From Rhea pennata (Eukaryota; Chordata; Aves; Rheiformes; Rheidae): a DNA stretch of 64,000 bases. Under the pieces are notes generated by a model. It was not told the origin of the DNA and made no database searches. It saw nothing but the letters and a program-made list of their open reading frames with translations. Position 1 is the stretch's first letter. Each line of letters starts with the position of its first letter. This document shows, piece after piece, positions 12,601 to 21,100 of this stretch. The stretch covers positions 20,360,412 through 20,424,411 of the forward strand of contig NC_084675.1 of NCBI RefSeq assembly GCF_028389875.1, read 5' to 3'. A program made the translations under genes and the position numbers.

Positions 12601-15600
12601 CACGTGCCAGCCACATCATACCCTCTGCTAGCTCTCAACTCTGGCCATTCTCTGCACCTCTCAGAGTGTGCTTCTGAATCCTCAAATGAAGCAGTCAATG
12701 GGGTCCCCAAAATCTAACTCCTGGTTCTCAAAGTAGGCAGGCTGGCATGGAAAATGCTTGAAAATGGTCCTCCCATATAACCCAGTTTGTTTACACTGTC
12801 CAAGATCAGCAAGTCAGTGGCAGAGCCGTGGAGAAGATAAAAAGTCAGAAACCTCTAATCTGAACCTCCTAGTTTAAGGATCATCTTCAAATGAACAATT
12901 AACAGTCCACAGTCCTGCTCCCTTTTAACACCCCACTCACTAGACCATGTTTAATTGCTTGTTTACCTCTTGGATTTGTTTGCCCTTCACAGACCCTTCT
13001 GTCTTGGAGATCATTCTCATTATTATGGTAATCTTCTCATCTGCATTCCCTTTTAAGAGGTTTGACATAAAAATTACAAATTGCTCCTTAGCAATCTGTT
13101 CGCTTGGTCCAGATGACTTCCCACTCAGGTCAATACTTTTCATTCCATTGTACAACCGAACAGTCATTTGCTCTGGTAATGGTTCCCGCATATAGGCCTA
13201 CCAGTAGAAAACGAGCAAAAAAACCATATTTTTAAAATGAAGAATAGTTAATATATTCCAGCTATTCTGTGCAGAGCTATACTGCTTATACACCAAGTAT
13301 CTACTAACAGAAACAAACTTCTGTTAAAGGATAGGTTTTCCAAGAGAAAAAAATCACAAATATTTATATTATCGCCTTTTCAATGCAATTTAGTGATTTG
13401 AATCAGTTATTCTAAGAATGCCACAGACTTCAAAAAGAAAGCTGCAAAACATTAATAGGATACTAGCAAAGGATTTCTGTATGATGACTGGTGCAAAAGT
13501 TTACAACTCTGGGAGTCCAAGATTAAAAATTATGTTATGCTAATAATAACTCTGCCTTTGGTAGTGGAGCTCACAGACGTGGAAAGTAAAGCATGTCTCA
13601 GTTCTGGCCTCATGAAAATGCAGGCAAGGTATTTAACTAGAATGTATGGGTAGAGACAATTCTGAAAAGCTTCCCACTTCCACTTCAAACTAAATTTAAA
13701 TCACCTGACTTATATAAGGCATCCCTAGTGTGAGACAGTTGAAATCAAAATTTATTCATCCAAGCTGCATGACTGGCCTTTTGAATTACAGTCTGACTTG
13801 TATACATCATCACATATCCCAACACGGTGGGAAAGATCTGACTCTTTATTCAAGAAACTTTCACAGTACTCAAGATAATTACAGGGTTTAAAAATAAATC
13901 ATACTAAAAACATCCACATGTAAGGATGTGATTACACAGTCTCTTCACTGTGCAAAGGACTGTGCATAACATGCTTAATACCTGACCTCACTCTTATATG
14001 CAGAGGTGTAGCCCAATGTAGACGGTGCTGAAATCAATGGAGCTCCACCTGTGTAAAAGCACTCTCATCTATTCAATGGAGTCGCTATTACCAACCCACT
14101 GCTGACTCAATACCACTCCTACTGAAGCCACCAGGGCTATTCCTATTTGATGTTGATGGTTATTGCTGTGCACACAGGGTGTGATCCAATATGCCAGCCC
14201 CTAGCCTGCTTCTGTTGACGTCAATGGTAAAACTCCCATTGATTTCAGTAGGAACAGAATTGGCAACCACAGGCATAGATATTAGAGTGCTTTATGTTGA
14301 GAGAGGGACTGTCACAGGGGGTACAGCTGTCTTCAGGAGGCTTTCTAAAAGTGCTCCATGAGCCTAAAGTGAGACAAGCAGCAGGGAAAATCATTACACA
14401 CACTATACTTCAGGGCTTTTCACTTCACACTGCAGTATTACCTGCCTACTCCCTACTTTTTCCTATCCTCCACTAACTTTGTTGCACTGTATTGTTATGC
14501 TCAGAGCTATTCCAGTGAGTAGATTTGGTGGGGGGGAGCGAAAGAGGACTGCAAAAAAAGGAAGCTTTAATAAATATCTAACAAACTCACCTCTCTGACA
14601 TTTTAAAATCCTTGTCTCAAATGGCTTCAACAGCGTAAGTACCTAGAGAGTCTTGATCTGCCTGCTATCCAAGCTACGCAATGCCACCCACGCTCCGGTG
14701 CAGAAGCCAGGCACCTTCCCTCTAGTTAAGTGCTGAGTCTAGGCAGAATACAGTAGCTTGGGGATGCTGCCCTGTCAGTGAAGTGCTATTAGACTGTTGC
14801 TAGATTAAATCCATCACATATCCATCTAGCTCAGGCATGAGTATAGATGTATATTACTCAGGCATGTCACTGCAATAGTCCCTGTACTAAGGAATTAGGC
14901 ACATACAGACAGTCTTCTAAAAGACTTTAATTTAAGCAGGCAAAGCAAAAAGGCAGGAACTGAAAAGAAAAAGGTTCATCAATGTCACATCAAGCTGGTG
15001 GCAAAGCTAGAAAGAGAAATACTTCCAGATCACAACTGAATAAAGGGCCACAGTTTTAGAAGACTGAAAGGCTGGGCAGCAGCAACACTGTTTCCAAACT
15101 GGTGACCGCTCATAAAAAGCCAGGCCGGAGCAAGGCTAATCCTCGTCTGTATGCAAATGAATTACTCACTACCTTAAAACATCCTGCCTCTTTCATGGAG
15201 TTTTAATTTAATGGATTTTATTAACTGTGTTAGTATCTCGTGGCTTGATTCCTCTTTAACTGAAGATATCAAGCATTATAATGAATCATTTTCCTTTGAT
15301 TAGAAAATGAATGCAAAGTTAATCAGAGAGCATAATATATGTTAATTAACTAAAACAGGGAGCTGCCGCTTAATCAAGTGAAATTAAATTCTCTCCTTTT
15401 GATGCAAGTGGAAAGATTAGAGACAGGGATGCAACTGAGAAAGATATAATCAAATATAAACTAAATTCACAACAGCTTTGCAAGAAAATCTGTAAATAAT
15501 CACATGCTACAGACTTTATGGGGGAAGACTATTCTCCTATTTTTCTAGTTTCCGTAAAAATATTTTCATATCTTCCAGGTTACTTTAGAACTGAGAAAGC

Positions 15601-15971
15601 TGTGGATGGATCCAATAGTGCAATTTAAGAGACCCATTAATCCAAATTCAATAGTCATTATTCATCTTAAACCGTAAGAAAATATTAGATATCATTAACT
15701 ATCCAACTGAAACAAACAAAACCCTTAAAAGCAACTATTGGCACATCTCTAATTCCTTCCTGGAATTATGTTTTATACACTACATTACAGACATAGTAGA
15801 TTTGCTTGCCTGTAGTGCTGCCAGAGTCATGATTTTTTTCATAGCTTTTCCACTTTTTGCTCCTGCTGCACCACTTGATAAAGTATCAAACAATCCATCG
15901 ATGTCAGTCTGCTCTTCAGGAAGAAATCTGGACAGGTGATTCTGATAGGTGTTGCTTTCTGCATTTCCCAT
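6553..15971 (-). CDS. MEAK7: MEAK7 (TLDC1), mTOR-associated TLDc-domain protein, complete coding region
   Basis: Seven - strand exons (15810-15971, 12967-13197, 11852-11996, 10924-11364, 9490-9608, 7961-8140, 6553-6678) join into 1404 bp, or 467 residues plus stop, with every phase matching. Human MEAK7 is 456 residues as I recall. The N-terminus MGNAES fits N-myristoylation at Gly2. Residues about 1-180 are the helical N-terminal half. About 255-420 is the TLDc domain, with LPVELQHKW, SFSQLCGHI, FGGFAS, WEVKPQFQG, GMGGQHDYFGLW and MEVWAVGD. The tail is acidic (EEDDD). The family acts at lysosomes in alternative mTOR signalling, and TLDc proteins bind V-ATPase. Two introns appear to have GC donors (after residues 54 and 326). 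The start is the first ATG of the first coding exon and matches the family N-terminus. Transcription begins in the CpG island to the right. Confidence 0.95.
7745..7850. repeat. Degenerate GATA/GACA microsatellite
   Basis: Imperfect GATA, GACA and ATAG tetramers alternate with TATA runs in a MEAK7 intron. An overlapping open frame on the - strand is low-complexity Ile/Tyr/Leu and is not coding. Confidence 0.8.
7961..8140 (-). CDS. MEAK7: MEAK7 exon: end of TLDc domain
   Basis: The exon is 180 bp, 60 codons, phase 0 on both sides, after an ACAG acceptor and before GTAAGT. It reads GMGGQHDYFGLWIDSDYGKG, then AKPRCTTYNSPQLSAKENF and MEVWAVGD, the most conserved end of the TLDc fold. Confidence 0.95.
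9248..9437 (-). mobile_element. CR1 LINE 3'-end fragment in MEAK7 intron
   Basis: TCACAGAATCACAGAATGG at the left end is the reverse of the CR1 terminal octamer repeat. It is followed by GGGACCTCTGGAGATCATCT and the CR1 3' UTR. The element reads on the - strand, the same sense as MEAK7, and is 5'-truncated, as most avian CR1 copies are. It begins about 50 bp past the donor of the neighbouring exon. Confidence 0.93.
9490..9608 (-). CDS. MEAK7: MEAK7 exon: middle of TLDc domain
   Basis: The exon is 119 bp between TTTGCAG and GTAAGT. Its first two bases GT complete a Gly codon begun in the previous exon. It encodes DDRCFLFSVFPSLAVY, then TGYNNHYMYLNHGQQTMPNG. It matches the family sequence through this region. 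Confidence 0.95.
10875..10906. repeat. Poly(A) tract (A5 G A26) beside a MEAK7 donor
   Basis: On the MEAK7 strand this is a T26 run starting about 12 bases into the intron that follows the GC donor at 10923. Open frames running through it show poly-Phe or poly-Lys and are artefacts. Confidence 0.95.
10924..11364 (-). CDS. MEAK7: MEAK7 large exon: start of TLDc domain
   Basis: The exon is 441 bp after a TTTATTTAG acceptor. It begins (D)GKKPVGPQL and includes QSVIEDWVYRVPHISTFLSV, LPVELQHKWQLLFSS, SFSQLCGHI and FGGFASHSWEVKPQFQ. It ends after the first base of a Gly codon; the intron then starts GCAGGA. The phase fits the next exon, which starts with GT. Inside it, LLFSSR is encoded by a stretch that resembles a splice acceptor (11064-11080), but the frame and family similarity run straight through. 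Confidence 0.94.
11852..11996 (-). CDS. MEAK7: MEAK7 exon between N-terminal half and TLDc
   Basis: The exon is 145 bp after TTTTAAG and before GTAAGC. It encodes FTEDLIMSLVHVLNYRKELK, then GWNLENTRD and VLASQLLSELKLA. It matches the human FTEDLVxSVVHVL...LSDMKL stretch as remembered. It ends with one base of an Asp codon. Confidence 0.93.
12967..13197 (-). CDS. MEAK7: MEAK7 exon: N-terminal EF-hand-like helical region
   Basis: The exon is 231 bp, 77 codons, phase 0 on both sides. It reads AYMREPLPEQMTVRLYNGMK, then GPSEQIAKEQF and SNLLKGNADEK, and ends KGKQIQE before GTAAAC. It aligns to the family segment PPEMVTRLYDGM...SHLLKGNSEEK. A + strand open frame on top of it (12947-13195) is a shadow. 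Confidence 0.94.
13985..14275. repeat. Possible old amniote interspersed repeat
   Basis: The sequence includes AATCAATGGAGCTC and CCCATTGATTTCAGTAGGA. This resembles the 'minus-week' CATTGACTTCAATGGG-type motif seen in ancient repeats of reptiles and birds. I cannot assign a family. Confidence 0.35.
15160..15430. promoter_or_regulatory. Candidate conserved noncoding element in MEAK7 intron
   Basis: This is an AT-rich block without coding potential. It is dense in homeodomain-type cores: several TTAAT/ATTAA, TAATCA and TTAATTAA-like sites. It contains no low-complexity tract. Enhancer function is inference; conservation is untested. Confidence 0.3.
15810..15971 (-). CDS. MEAK7: MEAK7 first coding exon with start codon
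   Basis: ATG at 15969-15971 opens MGNAESNTYQNHLSRFLPEE, then QTDIDGLFDTLSS, and ends TLAALQ. This matches the family start MGNSxSR...FLPEEQAEIDxLFDALSS. Gly2 with Asn/Ser fits a myristoylation signal. The exon ends CAG and the intron starts GCAAGC, a GC donor with otherwise good consensus. The next exon continues in phase 0. The nearest 5' UTR acceptor is duplicated just upstream. Confidence 0.95.
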
Positions 15972-15986
15972 CTTTCAAAAAGGTAA

Positions 15987-16030
15987 TGAAAACCTGAAAC
16001 AAAGGAAATGAAAACCTGAAACAAAGGAAA
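15987..16030 (-). repeat. 22-bp tandem duplication carrying the 3' splice acceptor of MEAK7 exon 2
   Basis: Two exact 22-bp copies (15987-16008 and 16009-16030) each read TTTCCTTTGTTTCAG then GTTTTCA on the - strand. Each is a good polypyrimidine tract with an AG. The exon may therefore begin at 15993 or 16015, adding 22 or 44 nt of 5' UTR before the ATG. The duplication is directly visible; use as acceptors is inferred. Confidence 0.85.
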
Positions 16031-16665
16031 GGGAAGACCAAAAAATGTAAAGAGAGAAGAACCACAATGGCAGCAGAAGACACATCAGACCTGTACAAGT
16101 TTAGTGAGAGGAGAAAATTACTAGCTTTCTAGTAAGCTATTACAACTAGTGGTAAGTCTTCATGAATACAGCAGCTAAATGAACTCGAAGAAAAAACATC
16201 TGAACATTAACTAGAGTTAAAAAAAAAAAAAAAAAGATCTGTCAGCTCTCTGCTAAGACCACCCTGTCTACCAATGCAAATATCATTCAAGCCTTATCAA
16301 ATGGAAAAACCAATATGATTTAATGATTAGATTAGCTTGTACAAAGTGACCGTGACTCTGTCGGCTGGAATACATCAGTAACGTGAAGGGAATGGCCTGA
16401 TTATGGATTATTCATGACAGATTACGCTACATCTTTCTGAGGCATTAATGGCCTAAGTCTCTGTACAGCGTATGGCACTAAAACACCATCACTCCTAAGT
16501 CTCTGAAGACCACAGGGGAATGTTTTTCTAGGGACGCAAGTCAGAAGTCATTCAAAAGGCTGCCAAGGTAACAAAAAAACATTTGGGAAGAGGACTCCGG
16601 ATCACCAAAACACACAGCTGCATGGGGTGCTGACGCATAGTGAGAGCTGGCGCCCGTAAAATTAG

Positions 16666-16689
16666 TTTTTTTTTTTTTTTTTTTTTTTT
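16666..16689. repeat. T24 homopolymer
   Basis: A run of 24 T at the left edge of the CpG island. Open frames crossing it in several frames are artefacts. Confidence 0.95.
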
Positions 16690-17217
16690 GAATTGTTTAG
16701 TGGTACAAGTGTCCTTTCTCTCCCTCTGCCAGGATTCACCTGGAAAGGTTTCGCGGCAAGAGCGAGGGGAACGGGAGGAAAAGGCAGCGCGGGCGAGCGG
16801 CGTCCGCCCCATCTCCCCGCAAAGCCGCCGGCTGTCACAGAAGCGCTGCCCTGCTTCATGCTACAAGCAGTGTCTCACCCTTTCATTAAGCTGAGCAGTA
16901 CTTATTAACGGGATTTAATAAACAACTCCAAATTATTAACAGCTTAGGGAAAACAAATTAAGGAGACGAGGCACCAGGAACGGTCCCAAGGCCTCGGCTC
17001 GGCCGCTCCAGCTTCCCGCCACGAGCCAGCGCTGAATCCGGCGAGCGCAAGCGGCGCCAGCGCCACCGCCAGCAGCCTTTTGGGGTGTTTTCTCCCGTTT
17101 TTCCCCTCCCGCCCCGCCGAGCCGGTTGGGGCCTCCCGGGGGCCCGGGCAGAGCCGCGCAGGGCTGCGCGAGGCCCCGCCACGGCCGCGGCGCCCCCGCG
17201 GCCTCCTCCTTCCTTAC

Positions 17218-17390
17218 CGGCAGGGCGCCGCCGGCTCGCTGCGCACAACCTCCCCCCTCCCCTCCCCTTCCTTCCCCGCCCCGCTCCCGGGCTCGGCCCC
17301 GCCCCCCGCCCCTCGCCCCTCGCCACCGCCGCGGCCCGGCCCGCCCGGCCCGGCCCCGCGGGCCGTCCGCCCGGGGCGGAGCCCGCCGCG
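17218..17390 (-). other. MEAK7: Candidate MEAK7 5' UTR exon (first exon)
   Basis: On the - strand GCCG is followed by GTAAGG at 17217-17212, a strong donor inside the CpG island. It would splice over about 1.2 kb to the duplicated acceptor near 16016. The right boundary (the transcription start) is not visible and is placed only approximately, left of the minisatellite. Confidence 0.35.
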
Positions 17391-17391
17391 C

Positions 17392-17738
17392 AGGGAGACG
17401 GCGCCGCCGCGCGGCCGCGGAGGGAGACGGCGCCGCCCCGCGGCCGCGCAGGGAGACGGCGCCGCCCCGCGGCCGCGCAGGGAGACGGCGCCGCCGCGCG
17501 GCCGCGCAGGGAGACGGCGCCGCCGCGCGGCCGCGCAGGGAGACGGCGCCGCCGCGCGGCCGCGCAGGGAGACGGCGCCGCCCCGCGGCCGCGCAGGGAG
17601 ACGGCGCCGCCCCGCGGCCGCGCAGGGAGACGGCGCCGCCCCGCGGCCGCGCAGGGAGACGGCGCCGCCCCGCGGCCGCGCAGGGAGACGGCGCCGCCGC
17701 GCGGCCGCGCAGGGAGACGGCGCCGCCGCGCGGCCCCG
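17392..17738. repeat. 29-bp GC-rich minisatellite, 12 copies
   Basis: Copies begin with AGGGAGACGGCGCC every 29 bp, exactly, from 17392 to 17711; the last copy decays at its end. Units contain GGCGCC and (all but the last) GCGGCCGC. Two main variants differ at one base, C (CCGCCCCGCGG) or G (CCGCCGCGCGG). The order left to right is G C C G G G C C C C G G. The first copy also ends in G instead of C. The unit has no stop codon in several frames and 29 is not a multiple of 3, so it creates long false open frames on both strands. Confidence 0.97.
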
Positions 17739-18199
17739 TGGCCGAGGCGTCGCGCTGCGCTGTGCTGGGCTGGGCTGGAAACCGCCTCTTTCCTTTCCCC
17801 CCTTTTTTCCCTTTTTGGGGGTGAGGAGAGCGTATGCGTCTGCGTAGGCACGTGGGCGTTTGCACGCGCAGGGCCGGCAGGGCGGCGAGGGAAACGGCTG
17901 GCAGAGATTGCCAGGAGCGGGAGCGGTGCGAGGCCGAAGCGAGGTTTTCATCGTGAGTGGAAATACAAAAAGAAAACGCCCATTGCAAGCGCTAAATTTC
18001 CCTGCCACGGCTGGCAAAACAGCGGCCGTCCCGCGGCTGGGACACGGGGGCTGAGAGACGAACCGGGGTTACTGTCCCGCGGCGGGAGCCGCGAGCGCGC
18101 CCGAGACCGCCGGCCGCGCAGCACGAAAGAAGGGAAATTTTCAGTAGCAGTCGAGGCGGGGTTCCCGCTTGCTTTCTTCTGGTACCCCGAGCAAAAATC

Positions 18200-21100
18200 C
18201 TGATAAAATTAAGTTCTCCAAATACTCTGTTTTCTTAAATCCCCGTCCTACTCAAGCTTTATAGAATATTTTTGTTGTTGCCAACTGAGAATTGGAAACA
18301 CGTTGCTCAGGATTCCTCGAATTACAGATTGGGTGAAGGTCGTGTGCGAGTGAGCGGGTCCTGGTTTTGGTTTGTTATCTTCGTCACTAGAATCGCGTAA
18401 GGTTACCAGCTGGTTTCAGCAGGGTCAGGACGTAACAGGTAAAACCTGACTGAATGAATGGGAAGTTGATGTGAGCTCAAATTCGGCGGTTAATCTAGAA
18501 ACTGTTTGAGACCAGTTCATCCACGAGATGGCATAGTATGTTAAGAAAGATAGGTGCAAAACCTATAACTGAGTGTTGAAAGTGTGTTTAGATTTCTGGG
18601 TTCATAGACTATATGTGCATAGAAGTAAAAACTCCTGGCGGAAATTATTTTCATTTCTTCTACATGAACTCTGTAAACATAATATGGGCAATGAGGACAA
18701 AACTCCATTCCTGGTAACACTCCCTCCCCAGGCTATGGAAGCGCTTTCCTAGTGAAAGTCTGTGGTGATGGTTTGGTTTCAGTGTGCAGCTGGCTTTTTT
18801 TTTTCTCTTTCAGGTTGCATTTTAAGTTGTTGTAGCTCTTTCTCTGAGATACTTTCTCAGCCTGGAAAAAGAGGACTAGAGATTCTGTTCCTTACGGTAC
18901 GACTGACAGCACCAATGTCTCCACAAAGACACGGTGACTTCGTGACCTGTCTTGTCTTACTGTTTAGCTCAGAATCAGTCGAAAGCAGCTGAGGGGGATC
19001 CGGCTTTCCGTGGCTCCAAGCAGCAGCTTCTGCAATGACGACGCACGATGCATTGCCCTCTTTCGTTCATCTCTTCCCTGCAACGGAGGTGACCCTACAG
19101 ACTCTGGGCTTATTTTCCCAGCATCTGAGTCTAAACTGAGCGGCCTGCTGCTACTGCTGGGTGGATTTTGGTAACCTGCCTGCAGCGCTAGACTGTAGTC
19201 TGCAGCATAGACGTAATCTTAAAGCCATGAGATACTAACGCTAGATTGCATATATTATTCACCTGCTGTGGAGGAATTTCCAGGTCATAGGGTAACACCC
19301 TTCCATAGCCTTTTTCTACCAAGAGCATGTACCGTCAAGCTAGAAACCTGGTCCATGAGGGTAATAGTTTGCAACACTCTTTAAATGACTAGTCACTTCC
19401 TCAAGTGTATTTTCAGATGCTCTAGTTGAACTAATTAGGTCTCTCAAGTCACTTTGCTTCCACCAGTAAGAAAGAGAGAATGCATTAAGAAGCCTTTTAA
19501 GGACGTTCAAGGATATGCTGGTATAAGAGAAAGAGGAAGCAAGTAGAAATAACAAAAGTTCTGGAAACATTTGTGGCTAGCATTGTGAACTAGTGATAAA
19601 TGTGTATTTGTTTGCAGAGTCAGGAAAAAAAAAACAACCCTTTATTAAAAAGTATACTTTAGATTTCCACATAATTAAGTGGTGGTGGTTTTACTCATTT
19701 ACCAAAACTACAGAAAACCTAAATGGCCTTAATTCCAGGTAATTCTGATATCAGCAGTTCTGCTTTTCAATTTAAGGAAATTCTCTGTTGTGAAAGTAAA
19801 CATCTTAACTTGTAATGTAAATGATGTGTTTAGCAGCCTGTTTGTGTATATCAGCTGGGTTTATTTTACCTAGATTGTCTTTTATTTTCTTTAAAATGAT
19901 TTTTTTTTCCTATTGAGTCAGAAGTGAGATCCTCACTTCCTCATCGCTCTTGTATGCATATGTAGAGATAGTTACTCCCTGGTGGCGGTGATACAGAGAA
20001 CTATTCTTATTTGCCTTTGATACAATATGCTTTCCACCAGGGTAACGTATTTCATTGTAATTTTTTTGTTACAAAAGATTGACTGAGAATGGGACCTCAC
20101 TATGGCACAGACTATGCAGACACAGAGATACAGGTGATTTCTGTTCCAAAAAGCCTATTAGCTCCCACGAATGGTGATATCCCATCAGTGGCACTTTCCA
20201 ACAAGGTATCTGTTCAGAGGACTTTGTTTCCAAACAGAGCATTGGGCTACATCTTCAAATCTCTTAGAAGGAGCAGTGTTTCAAATCACATGAAAGAAAT
20301 GCATGTGGTGCTTTTAACTTCTCAGTTATTACTCAGTATATTAGTTAAATTATATTGTAGAACTTTGGCACTTGCAAAAGAAGTCAAACCTGATCTCTTA
20401 AAGGCAGTGGAGTTAAATTATAAATGAACCTTGCTCATGTTTTGGGGTTGAGTAAACACAACAGTCATTGTGCCTCTTTCTAATGCTGTTTAGCTCTGTA
20501 TTTGCTATTTTGGTTATATATTTGCACCTTTACCAACCACCTACAGTCTCTGTAAATTAAATTCTGCAAAAATTTCATTTGATGAAACTAGCTATAGGCT
20601 CAGCCTACTGATCATCTTGTAGCATGAGGTCAACACAAAATTTCTTTGACTATAAAAGGTAGTCCGAACCTTTCCACTGATGCTCTTTATAAATGTATTG
20701 TTCAATTCTGCATTTAATTGGCTCCTCTAGTCTTTTTTGCTTTGTGACAGCCCCAGTCTTGCAGTTACTTACCTGATTTGTCTTCTGTTTTTGTGAGATT
20801 GCCATATATGGCTAAAAAAAGTCTCACTGTAACCGGAACTGCATCCTTAGGTTGTCATAAAGGAAGTTCTGGGTTTTGCAAGAGCCTTTGCAAAAGGCTC
20901 TTCTTCTCTTTACAGAAACCTCTGCCTGTTAGTAGCCAACTCCCTTTTATAAAGGGAAGGAAAGAAAAGGGTGCACTGTAGAGGTGATTCTGATTGTGAG
21001 TGAAAATGGCAATATGCAGTATCTAACCCTGTGCATGGCAAGGTCCCACAGAAAGGACAGAAGTAATGTTAAGCCACAATTACAGCTCCGTGCAGTCTGA

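Larger units (their letters stand above)
16735..18150. promoter_or_regulatory. MEAK7: CpG island, MEAK7 promoter
   Basis: GC content and CpG density jump sharply against AT-rich flanks on both sides. There are many GC boxes (CCCGCCCC, CCGCCC), particularly at 17245-17345. It lies just upstream of MEAK7 on the - strand. It extends to the right of the minisatellite, so divergent transcription toward + is possible. Confidence 0.85.

Noticed and set aside
12947..13195. 82-residue + strand open frame
   Set aside because: It is the shadow of the MEAK7 exon on the opposite strand.
16936..18203. Several overlapping open frames of 232-372 residues on both strands
   Set aside because: They run through the 29-bp minisatellite, which has no stop codon in many frames. 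The products are Ala/Arg/Gly/Pro repeats that exist in several frames at once.
20089..20427. 112-residue + strand open frame
   Set aside because: It starts with ATG but resembles no family I know, and nothing around it looks like a gene structure.
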